DNA of 64,000 bases. Source: Ulota crispa (lineage: Eukaryota; Streptophyta; Bryopsida; Orthotrichales; Orthotrichaceae). Within the stretch, counting starts at the first letter, position 1, and each line of letters starts with the position of its first letter. Both the position numbers and the translations under genes were made by a program. Positions 31,956-45,035 of this stretch are shown here, in pieces. The stretch is from assembly GCA_963920765.1 (NCBI GenBank), contig OY987245.1:23204727-23268726 (forward strand). Direction: 5' to 3'. A model generated the notes under the pieces. That model searched no databases. It was given only the letters and a program-made list of their open reading frames with translations, and was not told where the DNA came from.

Positions 31956-33780
31956 ATCTGGTACAATAAAAAGTCATTTTTGAGTTTCAAAATTTCAAAA
32001 GATATTTGCTTGCGCAATTCAAAGTGAAGAACTAGATTGCTGATGCATGAGCAATTCAAGGTGAAGAACATGAAAATTTAGAAATTGGAAATGATACTTT
32101 AGTGGGTTTCATAGGTTTGTAAATAAACAAAACTAGCCACTACATAGATAAAAAAATTTGAATGATGTTTGAAGTTCATACATTGATACAAATAAATGAA
32201 AAATTATACCAAATGAATAAAAAATAATACCAAATGAATAAAAAATGAAATTGATGAATGTAGATGAATATATGACAACAAATATGATGTAACAAAATAC
32301 ATTCCAAAAAAACCAAGGCAAAGTACTTAAAACCAAAGAACACAAAATTCCATAGATACCTATTTTTTCAAAAAAAATAAATCAAATATACAATTTCTTG
32401 CATTGTCAACAATTTCAACAAAAAAAATCAAGTAAACTTACATTGAACCTTTCATGTACCATTGCTATATTTTTGTTGTATTCTTGATTCAAATGAATAA
32501 AAAAAATCATTTTTAATTTGCAATTTTGAGCATGTTCAAATTTTGTGAATACAAGTCTACAATGATAATAGTGAAATAAATGTTATAATCCAAATTAAAA
32601 GAAATTTGAATTTATATCTCAAATTCCACAATGAAAGTAAACTTTCAATTATCGCTTTAACACTTAGTTTTAATGTTGATAATGGATTTTCTTTAGTATA
32701 TTGAAACCATTTTTAAACAATTTTTGATTTGATATGTAGTTAAAAAATAATTTTTGGTGGAAAATTGCAAGCTTGTGTAAACTTGTAAAATTATTAGAAA
32801 CATAAAATCGACTATGATTCCATTCATTATTACATTGAAAATTCTAAGATATTCTTTTAGTCCTTATTAAATTTAAAAATGCAATTTTTTAATTGTGAAT
32901 GATTATAAAAATTGGAAAATATTAATAAAAGCATAAATATAAAGCTAATTTACAAAAAAATTGAGGCACTTTGAGGCATTTTGAAATTAAAAAGGCATTT
33001 GGCATGGCCACAATACAATGAAATGAAGAATGGATTAAAGTTTAGAACCAAACACCTTGAGAAAGTCATGATCAAATGCTGCCAATGCACTATTGCGTAT
33101 TGCCATTTACTTCACATTTGTAAAAGTAGCCATATGTTAATCAAGATTGTCAAAACTACAATTTTGTCCAATTTTCTTTTTCCCTCTTTTAAAATTAGCA
33201 AACATTCAAAGCTCCACCATTCTTATTTTGAAAATTTCTTTGTATATATATTTTTTTAAAATAAAATTATAGCTTTATATAAAACCTTTTTTGAAGATAA
33301 TTTCTCATTCTAAATCTTTAATATGCGTTTCTCAATTCAAAATATTATGACATTTTTTAGGCACAAGACCCAGTCTAATACACACAATAAGGTTATAAAT
33401 TGCAATCAAAAAAGTGAAATCAATTGGTGCAAAAGCCCCTTTGAATTAGAACATTGATTTTTGTTGTAATTATTTAAAGAGAACTTTATTTCAACAATTA
33501 TTATTTTGACAATCATATGCTAAGGTAAATGGTGTAGAATCTTAAATAATATTGGTTTTCATATGCTTTTGCAACACAAAACTTTTTTACATTCATTGGG
33601 CACCTTTGAAGCAATTTTTTTGTTTTGCAAAATTGAGTAGTGGCCTTTAGGGACCAACTTGGAACCTAGATGGGGTAAATGGAGGTTCCAATAATTTGTG
33701 TTATGAACAAAGTTCCATTTTCATTCACTGTAGAAGCACAATTTATTATTATTATTTTTTTGTATTCTCTTTTCTTTCAA
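31956..33780. other. Very AT-rich intergenic stretch
   Basis: No gene recognised. A 2-copy ~23-bp tandem (ACCAAATGAATAAAAAAT-like) lies at about 32195-32245. Open frames here reflect AT bias. Confidence 0.45.
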
Positions 33781-33809
33781 ATTCTTTTTTTTTGCCTTCT
33801 ACTGATTTG

Positions 33810-34215
33810 GTTGTTGCATCATAGGACGTTATTTGGAATCCAAGACCCCTATTTGTGCTTGGTCCAGGTTTTGTAAAGTGTCCTCTCAAATTCCAAGAGA
33901 GCTCTTCAAAATGTACGTGTATATATTTTTTCAAAAAAAAAATTTCACCAATTATTTTATTTTATTTTATTTTATTTTATTTAGATTTGGTTTATGAGTC
34001 ACGGGATCCTATTTGGAACCCCAAAGCCCTATTTATGCTTGGTATGGGTTTTGTAAAGAGCCCTCTTGGATTCCGAAAGGGTTCTTTAAAAAATAAAAAA
34101 ATCTTCAATTTTTTTTTTTTTTTGCACCAAATTTTTTTTTTTACAAATTTGGTTTTTGAGTCATGGAACCCTATTTGGAACCCAAGAGCTCTATTCATTT
34201 GTCCTCCAAAGGTGA
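33810..34215. repeat. Three diverged ~170-bp tandem repeats
   Basis: The motif CCTATTTGGAACCC with flanking sequence occurs at about 33826 (diverged), 34005 and 34170, each followed by a CTATT-TGCTTGGT-type block; the last unit is cut short. A TTTTA pentamer run (33956-33982) lies between units. The 124-codon open frame across them repeats because the DNA does, and I do not call it a gene. Confidence 0.6.
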
Positions 34216-34269
34216 CAACAATCCTTTAGAGGTGAAAAATAGATGAAACCACAAAGTCTCTTTCAAAGC

Positions 34270-35484
34270 ACTAGCAAAATTTTGAACCCTCCAAGAGGCC
34301 CTTAAATTTTGACGCTCTTAACATTTATTGAGCCTAGGGTGGGTACATTAGAAGTATGTGTGAAGTGTCTCTACCTTGTATGACTTTCTAATTGTACATT
34401 ACAAAAAGCATGTATATAAAATGGTAATGGGTGATTGCAAGAAACACTTGTACTATTTCTTGTCCCCTTCACCTCCTACAAGTGCTTTTTGGCTTGTAAC
34501 TTTTGCGTAGCAAGTTTTTTTGAGCTAAAATTTCAAAAGAAGGTACATGTCATAGTTACAAACCTTCCATAATTTTTGTAGTTTTTTTAAAGTTATTTTG
34601 CTATTTTTAAAAATCCCCCAAATAGGTGTCTACCTTGGCCATTTTGGGGGTTTGTAGTACTATTTTGGGTCTAGAAAAGCTCTTCTAGGGCTATAAATAA
34701 GGGATGTTGTTTATGCAGCATGCCTACATACATTTGTAATAGGGTTTTACAAAATTATAAACTTCATGGCATCTATAGTATTTCCAAGTGGGCATCCTAT
34801 CTCCCTTCATTGGCAAAATATGAAGAAATTCCTCAGCAAAGCAATTGTACCATGTGAATGTGTTTAATGGGTTCTCAAATGGCCAATTTTTATTTTATTT
34901 TTTTGAATTATTTTACTATTTTCAAAAAAACAAGAAAGAAATTGGCTTTTTGTTAGTGCATTTGTTTTGTGCATAACCTTTAGAATAAATTTTCTAGGTG
35001 TGAATTTTTAGGAGTATGCTATTTTAAGTGCTTTACAAATTGTCCATATTTTATTTTATTTTAAAAAAAATTATTCCAAAAGCTCAGTAATACTACTAGT
35101 ACTACCAGTACTACGGGTGTTTGTGACAAAATGTGAAGTGTTTCTTGCAACTACCCTAATCTAGTCCTTGTATGAAAGAACTTAGCTACATGCACAATCC
35201 AAAACAATGCAAAAGGCATTGCACTTGAAAATTATGTAAATGTACTCACTAGTCATTATCCAAGCATTTCACACATCTATACAAATAGAGTAAAATAGAA
35301 CTTATGGTTTTATTGCACCCACACCTTTGGGATGCACAATAATATAACTTTCATGATTACATTGAACTCAAAGGGAGGGTGAAAATAAGGGATTAGTAAT
35401 TTGTTTGTTGTAACAATTACATATCTTGGGATCCCTTTTTAGACTTTAGAGGGGGCTCTTTGAGGGCTCAAATTTTTTTTAATG
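34270..35484. mobile_element. CATTAG-family element, copy 3, with insert
   Basis: The left end CTAGCAAAATTTTGAACCCT matches 10681, and the right end finishes TTTTTTTTAATG. The segment GTGTGAAGTGTCTCTACC matches 47922-47942. The ~730-bp element at 34429-35156 interrupts it. Confidence 0.6.
34429..35156. mobile_element. ~730-bp inverted-end element, copy 1
   Basis: GGGTGATTGCAAGAAACACTT at the left pairs with AGTGTTTCTTGCAACTACCC at the right. It aligns in reverse to 60437-61168 for its full length, including the TTGGCCATTTTGGGGG and GGCATCCTATCTCCCTTCAT blocks. Noncoding. Confidence 0.75.
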
Positions 35485-35609
35485 ATTTCTTCACCTTTGA
35501 TTGTGAAACTTCTCCATGTAGTTCACACAAGATAATGCAATAATGCTTGATCCATAAGACAAGCAAAGAAAAGCAAAACTTTCTTGTTAAGCTTTGCTTT
35601 TTTTGTCAC

Positions 35610-35877
35610 TATTAGGGACACATTCCGTTTTTTTATATTTTTGACTTTACTTTTACTTTTGACTTTAGAATATCTTTTATTTTAGATTTCTTTTATTTTA
35701 AATTTCTTTCACTTTAGATCATAGTATATGTAGAAGTCAAGGCTAAAATGTTATTTAGGCTCCACAACACATCTTGGGGAGCCATCGCTTACCTCCTTTG
35801 TTATTTGTTCTTCATCTTTGAATCCAAATTCATTTCTAATTCTTATCAATTATCTTTATATTTTTATGTCTGTGACA
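35610..35877 (+). repeat. Left LTR of chromovirus fossil 1
   Basis: The 268-bp repeat begins TATTAGGGACACATT and ends TATGTCTGTGACA. The partner is at 40630-40897, and GTCAC precedes it at 35605-35609. Confidence 0.88.
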
Positions 35878-38800
35878 GTTTGTCAAGTTTTACTTCACTT
35901 GAGTATCAAGGCGCTTGTTAGAGGTTACAGTTTACCCCTTTTAATCTGATATCTCAATCATTACAAAAATTGTGTCTTGTTTTTCTTGTGAGAGTTGCGG
36001 ACATCTCCTCTTTTTAACAGTTTGAATGTTTAGAGGTTGCGGTTTATCTCCTCTAAACTAATATTTTATTTTATTTTATAAATCACGTTATTTTTTGTCT
36101 CCTAGTATGGCTAAAATTTAGGAATTTGTCATACTCAAAATTATTAAGTCTAAATTAGAGGCCATTCTAAATGCTATCACCACGTTGTCAAATCGGACCA
36201 CAGCAATTGAAGGAGTCATTGTTGGTTTTCAACAAGGCCAACCTTCCGCTAATTTAGAGAGAAGAGCCCCACTTGTAGTTCGACAAGATCTACCACTACC
36301 ACTACAATAAAAGGAACTTTGTGTTAGTCTTTCTGAGAAATTCAATGGCATGCATTCTAAGTTTCAAGGATTTGTCAATAAAATTCAATTGATAATTGCC
36401 TTACAATTGGAACGCTAACCAACACAGGAAGCACGAGTTGAATTAGCTATAATTTTACTTACAAGACAAGCTTTATCATAGTTTGCTCCTTTGTTCAAGA
36501 AATGCTCATTTATATTGAGCAACTTTGACACTTTTCTTGGGGTCTTTGTAGAAGCGTTTAGTGAACATAATAAGGTTCATTGGGCAACTACAAAAATTTG
36601 GTCTTTACGACAAGGGACACGTTCTACATTGGCTTACGCCTCGGACTTTAGACAACTTGTGTGCAACATTAATTGAGATGAAGCAGCATTTATGAGCCAA
36701 TTTTTTTAGAAATTGAAGAATTATGTGAAACATTTACTTTTATCATTTTTGATCTGCACACCTTGAATAAAGCAATTAGCCAAGCGGTTAAATGTGATAA
36801 CCGGCTTTTCCAACGCTGCTAAGACCAGATTTTAATAAAAAAGCCAACAACTTGTCTTACCTCATCTATATTGACAAGTAGTCCAATTTTGCATTTGGAG
36901 AATATAAACATGCAAATTGACGCAATACGTGTTAAGCATCTCATTCCGGAAGAGAAAAAACGTTGCATGGAGGAAAGACTATGTTTATATTATGGCGAGG
37001 GAGTACATAGAATTCTCAATTGCCCAAAGAAGCCGACTCAACATATTGTCAAGATCAGAGCTGCGATTGTCCAAGAAAACAAAGATATCCAGCTATAATA
37101 GAAACCGTGCGGTTGGATAATACAATTTCATAACAACATTTAAGTTCCTCTTTTTCAGTTCATCTTGCCTCTTGTTTTATCAATCCTCTATCTATTGGTC
37201 CTCAGAAATTTGAAACTACTATTCTATTAAATTCAGGAGCATTTGTATATTTTTTGGATGAAAAATTTGTTAAAAGTCACAAATTCTCTCTAATTTAGAA
37301 ATCTTAGCCCATTCATATAGAAGTGATAGATAGACAACCTTTGTTTTTTGGCAGTATCACACATAAAACTATGCCTTTAGAGGTGACATTTGAAGGTTAT
37401 AATAGCTAAATTATCTTCAATGTCATCAAAACCCCGTCAAATCCTGTTATTTTTTGTCTTTTGTGGTTAAAAGGGTATAATCCGTCTATAGATTGAAGGT
37501 TATGAAAGATGACTTTTATTAAAAATCATATAGTCAATAAACTTGTTATACAGCCTGTTCAAAAATCTGTTAGCAAACAAACTAGCAAACCGCAAGTAAA
37601 AAACTCATATTCATTGGAGCAAAGACATTTATAAAAATGGCTGAATAAGATATGCTATTTGTTATTTATGCAGCTCTAACTAGTGAAGAGAAGACCACAT
37701 CAGCTAATATCCCGGAGCAATATAAAGATTTTAAAGATATGTTTTTAAAGAAAAATACCGACATACTACCAGAGTATCAACTATATGATTGTATTATAGA
37801 CTTGGAGGAAGGAGCACAATTTTTTTTTGATCCAATTTATAACCTATTACAAACGGAGTTAGCAGAATTATGGAATCACGTTGATGAAAATTTGGCCAAG
37901 AACTTCATTTTTCACTCCAAATTGCATGCTAGAGCGCCTATTCTATTTATAAAAAAGAATGATGGTTTTTTTACAAATGTGCGTGGATTATCAAGATCTC
38001 AATAAAGCGACAAAGAAAAACTGCTATTCATTATCTTTGATTTTCAGACTTTTAGATCAATTTGGAAATGCAAAAGTTTTTATAGAAATTGGCCTACGCG
38101 AAGCTTACAATCTTGTACAAATCAAAGAAAGAAACAAATGGAAGACGGCATTTTGTATAAGATATGGCCATTTTGAGTATAATGTCATGTTTTTTGATCT
38201 AACAAATGCCTCAGCAGTCTTTCAGCACATGATGAATAATCTCTTTTGGGAGCATCTTGATAATTTTGTTCTTGTATATTTAAATGACATTTTAATATTT
38301 TCCAAAAATAAAAAAGATTATACAAAACAAGCTTGTTTAGTTCTTGAAAAATTACTCAAACAAGGACTTTACATCAAATCAAAAAAATGTTTATTTCACC
38401 AAACTGAGATGGGGTTTTTGGAATTCATCGCAACTACGGAAGGCTTAAAGATGGATCCCAAGAAGGTGGAAACTATCTTGTCTTCCAAAGTTTTGAAGAC
38501 TGTTAGAGGCGTTCAATGTTTTTTTGGTTTTGCCAACTTCTATCAAGTCTTCACCAAGAGATATTCTTAAATTGCTGCTTTGCTCACTTGATTAACAAAC
38601 AATGATAAGCTCGATTGGAGACCATTAGTGGAAAAAGATTTTCAGGATCTAAAGACCGCATTTATTACAGCTCCAATTTTAGTACATCCAAATTTTTCAA
38701 ATGCATTCTATTTAGATACCAATGCCTCAAATTTTGCTTTGGGAGTTGTACTTTCACAATTGAGAGAAGACAAAAAGTTTCATCCAATTGCTTTCAACTC

Positions 38801-40629
38801 TCAGAAATTTTCTGCTGCCAAAATCAATTATGAAATTCACGACAATAAATTTTTTGCTATTGTGAATTTTTTTCAAAAGTGGCGCTATTTTTTTGAAGGA
38901 GCTACGCACCCGGTGACTGTTTATACAGATCATAAGAATTTGGAATACTTTATGTCATCTTGTATTTTAAATTGGCATCAAACTCAATGGAATATGTTTT
39001 TATTTTGGTTTGACTTTATTATCACATATCAATCGAAAAAGCAACAAAGACTATGTGATGCTTTATCAAAAAGATTATATTTTGTAACTAAATCTAAAGA
39101 AACAGAATTTGATCAACAACGTAGAACTTTGTTGAAATCAAAACTATTTTGCCTTTGCGCTATAGTTATACTATTATCTATAGATGAGGATTTCCTCAAC
39201 GAAGTGCGCATCATATTACTTTCAACATCAAACGTTGCCATGGTGAAAAAAATAATCTTAAAGTGGATGGAGATTTGTTATGTTTTGAAAAATGTTTGTT
39301 CATCTCAGAAAGTCCAACACAACTTCGTGTTTTCAATCCTATTGTAACTTCCCAATCGCAAATCATTTTAGATACAACAATACTTTAGAACTCATTTCCA
39401 GAGATTTTTGGTGGCCTCAAATGTGGAAAGATGTGAAAGATTTTGTTATTTCTTGTGACATTTGTTCAAGATCCAAGAATCTTTGGCATCGCCTTTATAG
39501 ACTTTTCCAACAATTGTCTATTCCACATTGGTCATGGTCTTCAGTTTCTACGGATTTTATTACGGATTTGTTGCCATTAGATTCATTTAATAGCATTTTG
39601 ATTGTTGTGGATTGATTTATAAAAATGACTCACTTTAACCCTTGCAAGAAAACTTCATCAAGCAAAGATACGGCAAGAGTATTTCTTGATAATGTGTATT
39701 GATATTACAATTTATTAGATGATATTGTATTAGATCGAGGACCTCAATTTCTATCAAAGTTTTGGAAATATATTTTCAAAATATTGAAAGTGAATATCAA
39801 CCTCTCTTCAGCTTTTTACCTTCAAACTGACGATCAAATAAAACGAGTTAATTAAATCCTTGAGCATTATTTACGATGTAGTATCAATTATTAGCAAGAT
39901 AAATGGATAACATACTTGCCGTTAGCAGAGTTTGCTTACAACAATACTCTTTATGCTTCAATTCAACAAACATTATTTTATTCCAATTATGGCTATCATC
40001 CAAAGCTTGATCTATTGAGTTCACCAGCAAATAGTAACCTAGGAGTTGATGACTTTGCAAGGTAATTATTGCAAATTTAAGATCTTTTGAAACTTCAACT
40101 ACAATGTGCTCAAGAGTCTTACAAGACAACTGCGGACAAATCTTGCAATCAAGCACCTGATTTTTAAATTGGAAATAAGATATGACTTCTTTGATAAAAT
40201 ATTAAGACCAAACGGCCATGTAATAAATTAGACTATTGGAAATTGAGAGCATTTGTCATTCTAAAGCAAATCAATCTAGTGGCATACCGTTTGAAGCTAC
40301 TAGCTTCTATAAAAGTATATCTAGTCTTTCATGTATCTCTTTTAGAATCTTATTGATCGTCGCAGTTTCCAGGAAGAATACAACCGCCAGTGCTGAGTAT
40401 TGAAATTAAAAACCACAATAAATATGAGGTGGAACAAGTATTAGACTTGTGACGAAGGTGGGGCAAAGTAGAATATTTGGTACACTGGAGCGGTTATGAT
40501 ATCAACGAGCAAACGTAGGAATCAATCGAAAATCTCGTAAATGCGTCGAAAATGATACAAAAATTTCATCAACGTTATCTGAATAAGCCTAAAATTCCTC
40601 TTGGAACTTGTTACTTGAGAATGAAATAA

Positions 40630-40897
40630 TGTTAGGGACACATTTTGTTTTATTTTACTTTCGACTTTATTTTTATTTTCGATTTTAGAATATCTTTTAT
40701 TTTAGATTTTTTTCACTTTTAATTTTTTTCACTTTAGATCATAGTATATGTAGAAGTTGAAGCTGAAATATTATTTAGGTTCCACAACACATCTCTTGGA
40801 GCCATTGCTCACCTCCTTTATTATTTGTTCTTCATCTTTAAATCCGAATTCATTTCTAGTTCTTATCAATTATCTTTATATTTCTATGTCCGTAACA
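40630..40897 (+). repeat. Right LTR of chromovirus fossil 1
   Basis: It begins TGTTAGGGACACATT and ends TATGTCCGTAACA, also 268 bp, and is followed by GTCAC at 40898-40902. It keeps the TG...CA termini. Confidence 0.88.
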
Positions 40898-41027
40898 GTC
40901 ACTTGGTTATTTTCTCAATGCCCATTTGTCAAGCATTACCTAACGCATCACCACTTTAATAAAGAAAAACATTGTTTATTTATTAATTTTGATCAACGTG
41001 TAAATCCAAACAAAGCTCAGAAGTATC

Positions 41028-41060
41028 TTAACCCCTAAACGCCCAAGGGGGTAAGGGCAA
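41028..41060. mobile_element. Solitary left end of a TTAA-type element
   Basis: TTAACCCCTAAACGCCCAAG matches the GCCCAAG end group. I found no convincing right partner before 42690, so the length is unknown. Confidence 0.5.
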
Positions 41061-42470
41061 AACATAAATGTATTATAAAATAATACTTATATGACTTTGA
41101 TAAAATTTGCTTTTAAAGAGAAAATAAGAATTGTGACGTTTGGTAATTATCCATATAGTCAAACATTCAAAAATGTTTTGGATTTTTATTTAATGAATTT
41201 AGAAGCATTTACCATTTAATATTCATCAAAATCACAAATTTAATTCATAGATTTTAAATTTTGGTATGATTGATTAAAAATAGACATTTTATTGTAAACT
41301 TCAAAAATGCAATATTTTCAAAAGAGAAAACATCATTAGTTTCCCAAAATAGTAAATTTTATAACATTAGCAAATATTGAAGTATATGTCTTTGAAAAAT
41401 TCTCCTTGATAGAGTTTAACTTGGATTGATATGATTCAAGGTGGGTTGGAAAGTAGACTTGATTTTCTTTTTAAGGGTTTTTTGAATTTTTTTAAAAGTT
41501 TTTTTCATCTTGGGCAGCTTGCAAAAAACGGACAGCTACTAGAAAATGGTCAATTGAGCGCTTATCAATTTTTGGCAAGAAACAATTGAACAACACATGA
41601 TTTCTTTTGTTATGTCTAGTTGAAGCTTCTATGCTTGCAAATCCTCTAAGAGGGTGCTCACCGTTTCACTTCTTACATACGGTTGTTTCACACTTTGCAT
41701 TCAACTTTTGATACTTGCTTTCATGAACAAACAAAAAAAATACTTGTTAGCCATTGGATGACAATTTTTGTGACTTTTCTAAGATGATGAGGCATAAAAC
41801 AAGGCCTTTTATTGCAAAATATAGTGCCAAACTTGAGAGTAGTCAAATCTCAACCTTGAACATTGTAGTTGTGAAATTGTTGTATTAGAAGGGATTCTTT
41901 TTGTTATTTTTTTGGTATTTGTTTCTTATTTTATAAAATTTTAAGGGCAATTATGGTCGACCATGTAGACAATTGATATGGCCCTTCCTATGCAGAAAGT
42001 CCAATTGTTCATGCCAATGTGACTTCAACATCAATTTGTTTTTTCATGAATCATATTACATTTTGCATTCATCAAAAATTGTGATCAATCTTTGTTTCCA
42101 ACATTGCAAAATTATCCTCAACGTGCCTTGTGATGTTTTCATTCATATTATGCCTTTGAAAAGGACACTAGGCAAAGAGCTCTAATACTATTTGATGCGT
42201 CAACCACTATAAATGGAAGTTGTAGCAAAATCAAGTTTTTAGCAAAAACATCGTTATTAGAAGGAAGATCATATATTGTTGTGACGTTCTTTATAAGATA
42301 GTCAAAGTTGACCATGTAGAGGACAAAGTGTTCATTCATATGATAAGTCTTGTTGCTTATGATGATCCATGGTAATATAAATTTGAATATGCTTATCTAA
42401 AAAAATATTTTTTCATTCACAATTTAAGACCATTGATTATTTTGAAATTGCAAAACTAATATATATGATG
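41061..42470. other. Intergenic, no gene seen
   Basis: AT-rich DNA; it may include the body of the TTAA-type element whose left end lies at 41028. Confidence 0.4.
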
Positions 42471-42477
42471 GAGTTGT

Positions 42478-42690
42478 TGGTTTAGCTCTAACATGTCCCA
42501 TGGGGATAGTAAATTTGTTGCCGTATAATTGGCATTTGTTATCAACAAGAAGTTTTTAATTTGGACCTCAAATAGCTCATTAAAACTTGACATTTCAACT
42601 TTCTTGTTGATTTCAAATGTAATAAAGGTGTGGATCCATTCCAAATACTATGTAACACCTTGTATTGTACCAGCTGCAAAGGGCTTTTTA
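42478..42690. repeat. Inverted arm matching the adjacent TTAA-type element
   Basis: This segment is the diverged reverse complement of 42720-42920 (shared blocks include AAAGGTGTGGAT and TTCCAAATAC). It is probably an older copy of the same element lying head-to-head, its own TTAA end decayed. Confidence 0.65.
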
Positions 42691-42695
42691 AATGT

Positions 42696-42936
42696 TTAAC
42701 CCTTAAAGGACCAAGGAGCCCTTTGCGACCAATACAATATTTAGTATTTTTTTTGTATTTGGAATGTATCCACACCTTTACTACATTTGAGATCAACAAT
42801 GAAGTTAGAATATAAATCAATGCGGTTCTAGTGAGCTAGTCAAGATCCCAAATTAATACTTTTTATTGGTAGCAAATGCCAGTTATACAACAGCGTATTT
42901 ATTATGTAATACGGAGAGCGGTCCTTTAAGGGTTAA
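42696..42936. mobile_element. TTAA-flanked short element with perfect 17-bp ends
   Basis: TTAACCCTTAAAGGACC occurs at the left and exactly inverted at the right, TTAA included. The element is 241 bp. Its interior matches the adjacent reversed arm at 42478-42690, so the pair can fold as a ~460-bp hairpin. Confidence 0.85.
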
Positions 42937-44278
42937 GGGTTAGTCTTACATAGTATATGTGGCATGACATACACTTCTAAGAAGGGTTCTATTTCTAGCC
43001 CTTTCTCTCAGACTCCCAATCGTCATGTGTGTGGCCAAAAAACTATCAACTTTGAAGAACCATAACTTTTGACTTCCAGCTTGGATCTTTGTTTTTTTTA
43101 AATCATTGATTAATTCATGCATTTTTGGATTTCCAAGCATGTAAAACCCACCATGCACTTTATCCTAATCAACATATGAGTGCACCTTGGTTGGTTGGAA
43201 GAGCTCAAGTATCTCTCAATCAAATTGTTTGCAAAGTTAAGGGCATTAATTTTGGTTTTTGATTTTTTCTTTAAAGATCTCCAAACTTTTAGCTAAAAAG
43301 GAGCATAACACTTCCATGAAAACATTCCTGCATAAAGTGTTGCTAGTTTTTTTTATCTTTTTATATTTTTGTGTAGTTGCCTATTTTCATTAAAAAATTT
43401 GTGTTTAGTTGAAGGAGGCAAAAGTGGTTTTTCTAGTTGCTAGCTTGCCATGGTGGTACATTTAGTTGACAATAGGTAGAGTTGGAGCTCTAAAATTATT
43501 TTACAAATGTTGTTGCAAACAATGTGGTAGTTATTCATGGCAAGGGCTACTCAAAAGCCTCAAATTGCACTACAAACAACTACAAATGACTACTCATTTA
43601 TTTTATCAATATGCTAAAATCCCATAAGATTGTAATCTCTAGATGTAAACAAATGTACATAAAAATAACACAAAAAATATCATGCAAGACAATGCTTTCT
43701 TTTATTTTCTTATTTTTTTATTATATACATTGTTTATTGATTTTGAATGATACCATTGCGATATAATTAACCATCAAATATAAGAAATGCTTTCTAGCTA
43801 CTTTTCATCTTCTCTACACAGCAATTCTACATTCACTTTGTTATCTTATAGACATAGAAATTGTAGTTACCAAAAGTACAAAGCCTTGTTACAATATTTA
43901 ATTATACTAGTTTTGTTTATTTGGATGTCAAATATATTAATTTAAGTCTATTTGTAGCTACAAAGTCTTGTTGTTATACTTTTTAAGAGTTTCTTTATAA
44001 ACATTGGCCCAATCTCTTATTATTGTGAACAAAAAACATGAAGTGAGTGTATTGCCAAATGTCATTTGGTACTATTGAATGTGTAATATACACAAAACAT
44101 CACAAAGTCGTAGGGCATGAAACCTACTAAAAAGGAAACAAAATTGCTTAAAAAACATTCTTTTAGTTATTGAAAGCTTCTTAAAAAGTATCTCCACTCA
44201 AAGCTGATTGTAAAATAAACTTCAGCATTTTGAAGTTCTTGAGATAGTAAAAGTTGCCAATGTCATGGTTGGAGGTAC
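42937..44278. other. Intergenic, no gene seen
   Basis: AT-rich DNA with no recognised features. Confidence 0.4.
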
Positions 44279-44594
44279 ATAAGGTAGGAGGTTCTAAAAC
44301 AATGCACTTCTCAAATGCATTTTATTTGTACATGTTATTTTTATAGCCATTCAACAATGTATAGGTGACGTACATTTGAGGAGGTGCACCACTTTAGAGC
44401 ACCTATGGCCTTTCCACAACAAAATTTCATAACTAAGTCCACAAAACTCCAAAAATTATGAAATATCTTGGGTTAGATGTCAATTCCTCTTGTCTTTCAA
44501 GGAAAATTAATTGAAAAATATTTCAAGAAGTTTCACCTCCCCAAAATTCAGTTTCAGCACTTAAAGGCTCCATTTGAGAACCTCCTCCCTTAAA
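44279..44594. mobile_element. GGTAGGAGG-ended element, copy 3
   Basis: Ends ATAAGGTAGGAGGTTCTAAA and GAGAACCTCCTCCCTTA bound 316 bp. It is uninterrupted and serves as the unfilled reference for copy 2 at 25856. Noncoding. Confidence 0.72.
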
Positions 44595-45035
44595 AGAGTT
44601 GAGGTTATAGTTTCATTGATGCATCTTTTGGAACTTTAGCTTTTCATTTTGGCATGATTGATGGTTTTTATTTTGTGATGCAAATAAAGAAAATCAATTG
44701 TTGCAAGTTCATACTATCTTGTGTATAAATTTTCTTCTAATTTTGTGAGGAGAATACTGACTTGTTTTGTGTATAATGTGCATGCAACAATTTTCTAGTG
44801 GTAGAGTTTTGTAGGAGAGTTTATAAAGTGACATTTTTAACAAATGTTGCACATTATTCTATTAAATTTTCATGTGAAACCATTGCCAAAACATTCACCA
44901 AATGAAAAACAAACATAAAATACATTTCTCATTTACAATAACATGGGTTGTATTTATTCTACTTGTGCAAGAAAGAAATCTTGCTAAAAGTTGGCTCACT
45001 TATTGCAAAGATTAGCCAATTGTTGGATATATGCA

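Larger units (their letters stand above)
35610..40897 (+). mobile_element. Ty3/gypsy chromovirus fossil 1
   Basis: A 5288-bp LTR retrotransposon flanked by the 5-bp duplication GTCAC. Parts in order: gag (about 36120-37130), protease (about 37190-37450), reverse transcriptase (about 37830-38570), RNase H (about 38640-39100), integrase (about 39290-40150), and a C-terminal chromodomain (about 40430-40600). The chromodomain assigns it to the chromovirus lineage of Ty3. It is broken in every major domain, with well over ten interruptions. By eye, roughly one LTR base in seven or eight differs between the two ends, mostly transitions, so the insertion is old. Confidence 0.9.

Noticed and set aside
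33855-34229. A 124-codon open frame with repeated WNP motifs
   Set aside because: The repetition follows three DNA tandem repeats; low-complexity runs interrupt it and no family is apparent.
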